Shown here piece after piece: positions 42,175 to 47,871 of a stretch of 47,871 bases of DNA. The stretch spans positions 1-47,871 of the forward strand of contig CAJFLB010000007.1 of assembly GCA_904387305.1 (NCBI GenBank), given 5' to 3'. Each line of letters starts with the position of its first letter. Within the stretch, counting starts at the first letter, position 1. This stretch comes from an uncultured Clostridia bacterium (GTDB lineage Bacteria; Bacillota; Clostridia; TANB77; CAG-508). Below the pieces are notes generated by a model. It saw only the letters and a program-made list of their open reading frames with translations, was not told the origin of the DNA and did no database searches. The position numbers and the translations under genes were made by a program.

Positions 42175-43907
42175 AAAAATTAGCGAGTTATATTAAAGAA
42201 TACAAAAAAGATACCATATTAACACCTATTTTTGTTGTTTTAGAAGTTATTATGGAAGTTATTATTCCTCTATTAATGGCTAGAATTATAGATGTAGGAA
42301 TTCAAAATGGAGATGTTCACTACATTCTAGAAATGGGTGCTTTGTTAATTGTTTCAGCCATATTATCTTTAACCTTTGGAATGTTATCTGGAAGATTTGC
42401 AGCAAAAGCTTCTGCAGGATATGCGAAAAACTTGAGAAAAGCAATGTTTCATAAAGTTCAAGACTATTCTTTTGAAAATATAGATAAATTTTCAACATCA
42501 AGTTTAGTAACACGTATGACAACAGATGTTACCAATGTGCAAATGGCTTTCCAAATGATTATCAGAATATTGGTTAGAGGACCAATCATGATGATATTTG
42601 CATTATTAATGGTTATGTCTATCAGCATGAAATTATCAGCTGTCTTTTTTGTAGCAATACCAGTTTTAGGTGTTATCCTATTCTATATAGCGATAAAAGC
42701 ACATCCTAACTTTGAAAGAGTATTTAAAAAATATGATAAATTAAACAGAGTGGTTCAAGAAAATGTATCAGCTATTAGAGTTGTAAAAGCATATGTTAGA
42801 GAATCTTTTGAAGAAAAGAAATTTAAAGAAGTGAATGACGAAGTATATGAAAACTTCAAAAAAGCAGAAAAAATTGTTGCATTTAATGGACCAGTTATGC
42901 AATTTACCATTTATACCTGTATTTTATTAATTTCATGGATTGGTACACAACTAATTGTTGGTGGAGAAATGCAAACAGGGCAATTATCAAGTATTATTAC
43001 ATATGCATGGCAAATCCTTGCAAGCTTAATGATGTTATCATTTGTATTTGTTATGATTATTATGGCACAATCTTCAGCCGAAAGAATTATTGAAGTCATT
43101 GATGAAGAACCAACCATAAAAGATAAAGAAAACCCACTAACAGAAGTAAAAGATGGATCTATCAAATTTGAAAATGTAAGTTTCCAATACAGTGATGAGC
43201 AAAATGATGATAAATTTGCTCTGGAAAATATTAATCTAGATATTAAAGCAGGAGAAACGATTGGAATTATTGGAGGAACCGGAAGTTCAAAATCAACACT
43301 TGTGCAATTAATTCCAAGACTATATGATACTACAAAAGGAAGTATTAAAGTTGGAGGCGTTGATGTTAAAGATTATGAAATTCATGCCTTAAGAGATGCT
43401 GTAGCCATGGTATTACAAAAAAATGTCTTATTCTCTGGAACCATTGCAGAAAACTTAAGATGGGGAGATAAAGAAGCAGACCAAGAAGATTTGGAAGAAG
43501 CATGTAAATTAGCACAAGCAGATGGATTTATCAAAGAATTTCCAAGTAAATATGAAACTGTATTAGACCAAGGTGGTACAAATGTTTCAGGAGGACAAAA
43601 ACAAAGAATTTGTATTGCAAGAGCAATGTTAAAGAAACCAAAAATATTAATTCTAGATGATTCAACAAGTGCCGTAGATACGAAAACAGATGCATTAATT
43701 CGAAAAGCATTTAGAGAAGAAATACCAAATACGACTAAAATTATTATTGCACAAAGAGTTTCTTCAGTAGAAGATGCAGATAAAATTATTGTTTTAAATG
43801 AAGGAAAAATAGATGGAATTGGAACATCAGAAGAATTATTAAAAACAAATGCAATTTATAGAGAAGTATATGAATCACAGATGAAAGGAGGAGACGAAGA
43901 TGCCTAA
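42168..43907 (+). CDS. ABC exporter, half 1, with degenerate catalytic site
   Basis: The 579 residues have six membrane helices (about 1-310) and a C-terminal nucleotide-binding domain. Walker A reads GGTGSSKST (Ser for the usual Gly before Lys), the signature is VSGGQKQR, and Walker B ends ILDDSTSAVDT, where Asp replaces the catalytic Glu. This is the normal pattern of the inactive-site half of heterodimeric multidrug exporters. Its partner follows with an 8-base overlap. Behind a MarR gene, the pair probably exports drugs or other toxic compounds. Confidence 0.92.
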   Translation: MLKKLASYIKEYKKDTILTPIFVVLEVIMEVIIPLLMARIIDVGIQNGDVHYILEMGALLIVSAILSLTFGMLSGRFAAKASAGYAKNLRKAMFHKVQDYSFENIDKFSTSSLVTRMTTDVTNVQMAFQMIIRILVRGPIMMIFALLMVMSISMKLSAVFFVAIPVLGVILFYIAIKAHPNFERVFKKYDKLNRVVQENVSAIRVVKAYVRESFEEKKFKEVNDEVYENFKKAEKIVAFNGPVMQFTIYTCILLISWIGTQLIVGGEMQTGQLSSIITYAWQILASLMMLSFVFVMIIMAQSSAERIIEVIDEEPTIKDKENPLTEVKDGSIKFENVSFQYSDEQNDDKFALENINLDIKAGETIGIIGGTGSSKSTLVQLIPRLYDTTKGSIKVGGVDVKDYEIHALRDAVAMVLQKNVLFSGTIAENLRWGDKEADQEDLEEACKLAQADGFIKEFPSKYETVLDQGGTNVSGGQKQRICIARAMLKKPKILILDDSTSAVDTKTDALIRKAFREEIPNTTKIIIAQRVSSVEDADKIIVLNEGKIDGIGTSEELLKTNAIYREVYESQMKGGDEDA

Positions 43908-45762
43908 AATCAAAGGAAAGAAAAGAAAAACAATTAAAAGATTATTGAAATATGTAACAGAAGGATATAAATTACAATTAGCAGTTGTGTTAGTTAGTAT
44001 CATTATTAGTGCATTAGTTGGTGTTATTGGTACACAATTTATTAAATATTTAATTGATGATTTCATTACACCACTTTTAGGAAGTCAGTCTCCAGATTAT
44101 TCAGCACTATTAAATGTGATTATGATTATGGCAATTATCTATTTAGTAGGTGTAGTTTGCACATTTACATATAACCGATTAATGGTTAATATATTACAAG
44201 GAGTTTTAAACAAAATTCGTAAGCAAATGTTTAATCATATGCAAAAATTACCAATCAGATATTTTGATAGCAGAACACATGGAGACATTATGAGTACTTA
44301 TACAAATGACGTAGATACTTTAAGACAAATGTTAAGCCAGAGTATTCCACAAGTATTTTCAGCTTGTGTTTCTATGGTAGCAGTATTAATTGCTATGCTT
44401 GCAACCAATATTTATTTAACACTTGTTGTATTAGCAATGGTAATATTAATGATATTTGTATCAAGATATCTAGGAGGAAACAGTTCAAGATTTTTCGTTA
44501 AACAACAAGAAGACATTGGAAAAGTCAATGGATATATTGAAGAAATGATGGAAGGACAAAAAGTTGTCAAAGTATTTAATTATGAAGAAGATTCAAAAGC
44601 AAGATTTGACGAGCTAAATGAACAATTATGTGACAGCATGACAAAAGCCAATATGTATGCCAATATTTTAATGCCATGTATCATGAATATAGGAAACTTA
44701 GGCTATGTATTAGTTGCTGTTATTGGTGGTATTTTATCAGTTAATGGTATTTTGACAATAGGAAGTATTGCAGCCTTTTTACAATATGTAAAAGCATTTA
44801 CAAATCCATTAGGTCAAGTATCACAACAAATGAACTCTATCATTATGGCATTAGCAGGTGCAGAAAGAATCTTTGATTTAATTGACCAAGAAGAAGAAGT
44901 GGATGAAGGATATGTAACATTAGTAAATGCCAAAATGGAGAATGGAAAAATTGTGGAATCTGAAGAAAGAACTGGTATGTGGGCATGGAAACATCCTCAT
45001 AAAGATGGAAGAATTACTTATACAAGACTTCGTGGTCAAGTGGAATTTGAAAATGTACAATTTGGATATGAACCAAAGAAACGAATTTTACATGATATTA
45101 CGTTAACCGCAAAAGAAGGGCAAAAAGTATCTTTTGTTGGAGCAACAGGAGCCGGAAAAACAACGATTACAAACCTAATTAACAGATTTTATGATATTCA
45201 AGATGGAAAAATTCGTTATGACAGAATTAATATTAGAAAAATTAAGAAAGATGATTTAAGAAGATCATTAGGAATGGTTCTTCAAGATACCAGCTTGTTT
45301 ACAGGAACAATCAGAGAAAATATTCGTTATGGTAAATTAAATGCAACAGATGAAGAAGTTGAAGCAGCTGCAAAACTTTCAAATGCAGATAAATTTATTA
45401 AACATTTACCACATGGATATGATACGATGATAACTGGTAATGGAGAAGGATTATCACAAGGGCAAAGACAATTATTATCTATTGCAAGAGCAGCACTAAA
45501 TAATCCACCAGTATTAATCTTAGATGAAGCAACATCAAGCATTGATACCAGAACAGAAAAGATTGTCCAAGAAGGAATGGATAAATTAATGAAGGGAAGA
45601 ACCGTATTTGTTATTGCTCATAGACTTTCAACAATCAAAAACTCTGATCTAATCATGGTGTTAGACCATGGAAGAATTATTGAAAGAGGAAATCATAATG
45701 AATTAATTGCACAAAAAGGAACGTATTATGGATTATATACAGGTGCAATCGAAATTGATTAA
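43900..45762 (+). CDS. ABC exporter, half 2, with consensus catalytic site
   Basis: The 620 residues have six membrane helices and a nucleotide-binding domain with Walker A GATGAGKTT, signature LSQGQRQL, Walker B ILDEATSSIDT with catalytic Glu, and the switch His in IAHRLST. An insert of about 35 residues (KMENGKIVESEERTGMWAWK) lies between the membrane and nucleotide domains, as in many clostridial partners. It overlaps the first half by 8 bases. Together they form a heterodimeric exporter. Confidence 0.92.
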   Translation: MPKIKGKKRKTIKRLLKYVTEGYKLQLAVVLVSIIISALVGVIGTQFIKYLIDDFITPLLGSQSPDYSALLNVIMIMAIIYLVGVVCTFTYNRLMVNILQGVLNKIRKQMFNHMQKLPIRYFDSRTHGDIMSTYTNDVDTLRQMLSQSIPQVFSACVSMVAVLIAMLATNIYLTLVVLAMVILMIFVSRYLGGNSSRFFVKQQEDIGKVNGYIEEMMEGQKVVKVFNYEEDSKARFDELNEQLCDSMTKANMYANILMPCIMNIGNLGYVLVAVIGGILSVNGILTIGSIAAFLQYVKAFTNPLGQVSQQMNSIIMALAGAERIFDLIDQEEEVDEGYVTLVNAKMENGKIVESEERTGMWAWKHPHKDGRITYTRLRGQVEFENVQFGYEPKKRILHDITLTAKEGQKVSFVGATGAGKTTITNLINRFYDIQDGKIRYDRINIRKIKKDDLRRSLGMVLQDTSLFTGTIRENIRYGKLNATDEEVEAAAKLSNADKFIKHLPHGYDTMITGNGEGLSQGQRQLLSIARAALNNPPVLILDEATSSIDTRTEKIVQEGMDKLMKGRTVFVIAHRLSTIKNSDLIMVLDHGRIIERGNHNELIAQKGTYYGLYTGAIEID

Positions 45763-45764
45763 TT

Positions 45765-45800
45765 TGGGCCCGTTGGGACCAGGTCCGTTTGGGACATTTT
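45765..45800. repeat. GGGAC/GGACC repeat remnant
   Basis: Starting two bases after the exporter stop is TTTGGGCCCGTTGGGACCAG followed by GTCCGTTTGGGACATTTTT. It shares TTGGGACC and TTTGGGACATTTT with the elements at 11676-11835 and 3904-3980. Confidence 0.65.
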
Positions 45801-45805
45801 TATAA

Positions 45806-45832
45806 AAAAGTCACGTTTTATACGTGGCTTTT
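45806..45832 (+). terminator. Intrinsic terminator of the exporter operon
   Basis: GTCACGT (45810-45816) pairs with the complement at 45822-45828 (one G-T), preceded by A and followed by TTTTATT. Confidence 0.75.
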
Positions 45833-46001
45833 ATTGTATAAGGCGGAACAATAATATATTTTAAGTATAATTAAACAAAACTTTTAAATAAATATATACA
45901 AAAAAAATGAATTGTGATAAAATCAAAAAAGAAAAAAAGGCAATTTTGAAAAATAACAATGATTAAGAATGCCTAAACAAAAAATAAAAGGAGGAAAACA
46001 A

Positions 46002-47723
46002 ATGAAAACAAAAGTAGTTGGAAGATTAATAACAATCATACTTTTATTAATCTTAATTTTAGGAGGAGTTTTTGCCTATCTCTATTTTGGAACAGATTTA
46101 TTGAAATCTAATGGGCAATTATTTTTAAAATATTTAGGACAAGCGTTTTATGTACAAGATGGGTTTGTTGATAGTCAACTAACAGAATATTCAAAGAAAA
46201 AATATAATGGAAAATATGAGGATAGTGGAACATTTTCAACAGAAATTGATATAAGTGGTATAGATGAGGAAACATTGCAAACAATAAATGACTTTAACAT
46301 AACATATTCTGGGAAAATAGATAACACTACAAGGAAAAATGAGCAAAATATTACGTTAAATTATTCTGATGATGTAAATTTTCCATTTAATTACAAATAT
46401 GCAAATGAAACCTTAGGATTGCAGTCAGATTACGTTTCAAGTAAATATATTGGTATAGAGAATAACAATTTAAAAGAATTTGTAGAAAAATTTGGAGTGA
46501 CAGATACAACAGAAATTCCAGATACAATTGATTTATTTAGTGCATTTACAAATCAAGAAACAATAAATTTTACTGATGAAGAAAGAGAGCAATTGACCAA
46601 TACATATAGCTCTATATTACAAGAAAAATTAGGAGGAAAAGAATTTACAAAAACAAAAGAAAATGATGTAACAAGTTATTCTGTATCAATTACCAATCAA
46701 GAAATAAAGGATTTAATACGTACCATATTAGAAACAGTGAAAAATGATTCAATTTTGATGCCAAAAATGGAGCAAATGTTTAAAGACATATTAGATACAA
46801 TGAATCAAACATCTGATAATGAGGTAACTGTACAAAGCATGATTCAAGAAATAATTGATGATATGAATAATGTAGATTCAAATTCAGATGAGGGTACAAA
46901 TACTATAACAGTATCACAAACAAATAAAAAATTATCAGCAATAACATTAACAGTAAATGATACATCAACAAATGTAGAATTAAAAATAACTAAAACAAAT
47001 GATTCTGGAAATTTAACTTATGGAATGGAAATGAATGCGACAGATATTGAAACTCAAGAAAATGTACGATATTTCTATACAGCAGGTTATCAAGGATTAG
47101 AAGAATTAGCAAGTGTAAATGAAAATTATCAATTTGGCATTATTAGAACTATGGATGGCGAAGAACAAAAAATGATATATAATCTAAATTGTACAGATAC
47201 ATTTAATGATGGACTTACAATTGAAGATTATGCAGAAGACGAAATACAATTATTAAATGATTATGATGCTGAACAAATAACGACATTAATGATGACAATA
47301 GTAGAAAGAATTAATGAAGTAAATACAATGCAAATGGAGGAAATCGGATTTAGTGAATACGGAAATCCAATTTTGTATACTTTCCCACTAACATCAATTG
47401 GTCTATTAACCTATAATCAAGCAGCAGATGTTGTTAATGAAAGTTCAATGAGTGAAGTAGAAATGAATGCATTTAATGCAAAATTTGAACAATATGAGGG
47501 AGTACAAAGCGGAAGTACTGTTAGGGCTTTATTACAATCTGTTATTGCAAATAATATATCAGAAATGAATGGTGATAGAAAAGTAGAAGTTAGTGGAGTT
47601 GTGACTATGTCAAAAGATGATACAAGTGTACCAACAGATGAAATCAATACTGGTTCAACATATAACGTAGAGTTGCAATATACAGAAGGATTAGTTAGTG
47701 GAATTATAATTACAGAACAATAA
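46002..47723 (+). CDS. Large membrane-anchored extracytoplasmic protein of unknown function
   Basis: The 573-residue product has a single N-terminal membrane segment (about residues 8-27) and a large extracellular part rich in Asn, Thr, Asp and Glu. Segments such as FSTEIDISGIDEE, FNITYSGKIDNTTRKNEQNITL and VELKITKTNDSGNLTYGMEM suggest beta-rich repeats like those of lipoprotein-carrier or LolA-like folds. The last 90 residues (NAFNAKFEQYEGVQSGSTVRALLQ) resemble modules I recall at the C-termini of secreted clostridial proteins. The ATG at 46002 follows AAGGAGG, whereas the in-frame ATG at 45969 has none. No confident family. Confidence 0.75.
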   Translation: MKTKVVGRLITIILLLILILGGVFAYLYFGTDLLKSNGQLFLKYLGQAFYVQDGFVDSQLTEYSKKKYNGKYEDSGTFSTEIDISGIDEETLQTINDFNITYSGKIDNTTRKNEQNITLNYSDDVNFPFNYKYANETLGLQSDYVSSKYIGIENNNLKEFVEKFGVTDTTEIPDTIDLFSAFTNQETINFTDEEREQLTNTYSSILQEKLGGKEFTKTKENDVTSYSVSITNQEIKDLIRTILETVKNDSILMPKMEQMFKDILDTMNQTSDNEVTVQSMIQEIIDDMNNVDSNSDEGTNTITVSQTNKKLSAITLTVNDTSTNVELKITKTNDSGNLTYGMEMNATDIETQENVRYFYTAGYQGLEELASVNENYQFGIIRTMDGEEQKMIYNLNCTDTFNDGLTIEDYAEDEIQLLNDYDAEQITTLMMTIVERINEVNTMQMEEIGFSEYGNPILYTFPLTSIGLLTYNQAADVVNESSMSEVEMNAFNAKFEQYEGVQSGSTVRALLQSVIANNISEMNGDRKVEVSGVVTMSKDDTSVPTDEINTGSTYNVELQYTEGLVSGIIITEQ

Positions 47724-47773
47724 TTAGTGATATACAATGACAAAAATAAACAAGAATTCAAAAATTAAAATGT

Positions 47774-47871
47774 AAAGGAGACCAACTATGAAAAGTCAAT
47801 AGAAAAATGAAAAAAATTTTAAAAAATTTTTGATAGAAAAAAGGTCAATCTTAATAACCGTTTTTATCTAA
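47774..47871 (+). pseudogene. Start of a gene with an in-frame TAG at codon 5, cut by the window end
   Basis: AAAGGAG (47774-47780) precedes ATG 47788, but the frame is M-K-S-Q-TAG. Past the TAG it continues KNEKNFKKFLIEKRSILITVFI to a TAA at the last three bases. The second part looks like a normal basic-then-hydrophobic N-terminus of a membrane protein. It could be a decayed gene or chance. Confidence 0.35.

Noticed and set aside
43250..43300. Walker A with Ser in place of Gly in the first exporter half
   Set aside because: GSSKST occurs in many related clostridial exporters of this kind and goes with a normally degenerate site in heterodimers, so it is not a defect.

Overview
The window reads as about 48 kb of chromosome from a low-GC, spore-forming, Gram-positive anaerobe, most likely an uncultured member of the Clostridia. 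The evidence is: very A-rich coding strands, strong AGGAGG-type ribosome binding sites, sigma-A promoters of the TTGACA/TATAAT kind, a sortase with LPxTG-type substrates, and many endospore genes (spoIIM, spoIIAA, spoIIAB, sigF, spoIID, spoIIQ, ytfJ/gerW). No rRNA, tRNA, CRISPR array or prophage was seen.

Layout. 0-2.6 kb: an ADP-ribosyltransferase-like protein with a long coiled coil, then apt. 2.7-7.1 kb: a polar amino-acid ABC transporter with an Xaa-His dipeptidase (pepD). A leader with a short peptide containing His-His-His and mutually exclusive hairpins precedes it, which looks like a histidine attenuator. 7.2-13.2 kb: a helical protein, dps, recN, eno and a surface VWA protein. 13.3-17.9 kb: dxs, ylmH, and tsaE with a tsaB-rimI fusion. 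18-22 kb: a degenerate HD-GYP-like protein, EndoQ/YqxK, spoIIM and xerD. 22-28 kb: an esterase/acyltransferase/membrane-protein cassette, an Rpn-family nuclease and an orphan peptide-binding protein. 28-39.7 kb: recA, a Nudix gene, a HAD phosphatase, recX, scpA, ytfI, ytfJ, the spoIIA operon, spoIID, spoIIQ and ychF. 39.8-47.9 kb: an LPKTG mini-protein facing a sortase, a compositionally odd small gene, a MarR-regulated heterodimeric ABC exporter, and a large membrane-anchored protein.

Two observations stand out. (1) Two genes, Nudix and spoIID, are each split by a +1 frame change, and in both the change falls exactly at an in-frame CGG codon. By eye CGG is otherwise almost absent from the window; the only other in-frame CGG is in the odd gene at 41178. 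This suggests +1 recoding, or quadruplet reading, at CGG, with sequencing error or pseudogenes as the alternatives. (2) The transporter-pepD operon has what looks like a complete ribosome-mediated histidine attenuator, an architecture best known from Proteobacteria.

Intergenic regions carry several kinds of long palindrome. One family has four copies with different but still self-complementary stems around conserved unpaired motifs. A second type carries GGGAC motifs; one copy supplies the C-terminal codons of enolase. Coordinates, codon observations and pairings were worked out by eye.
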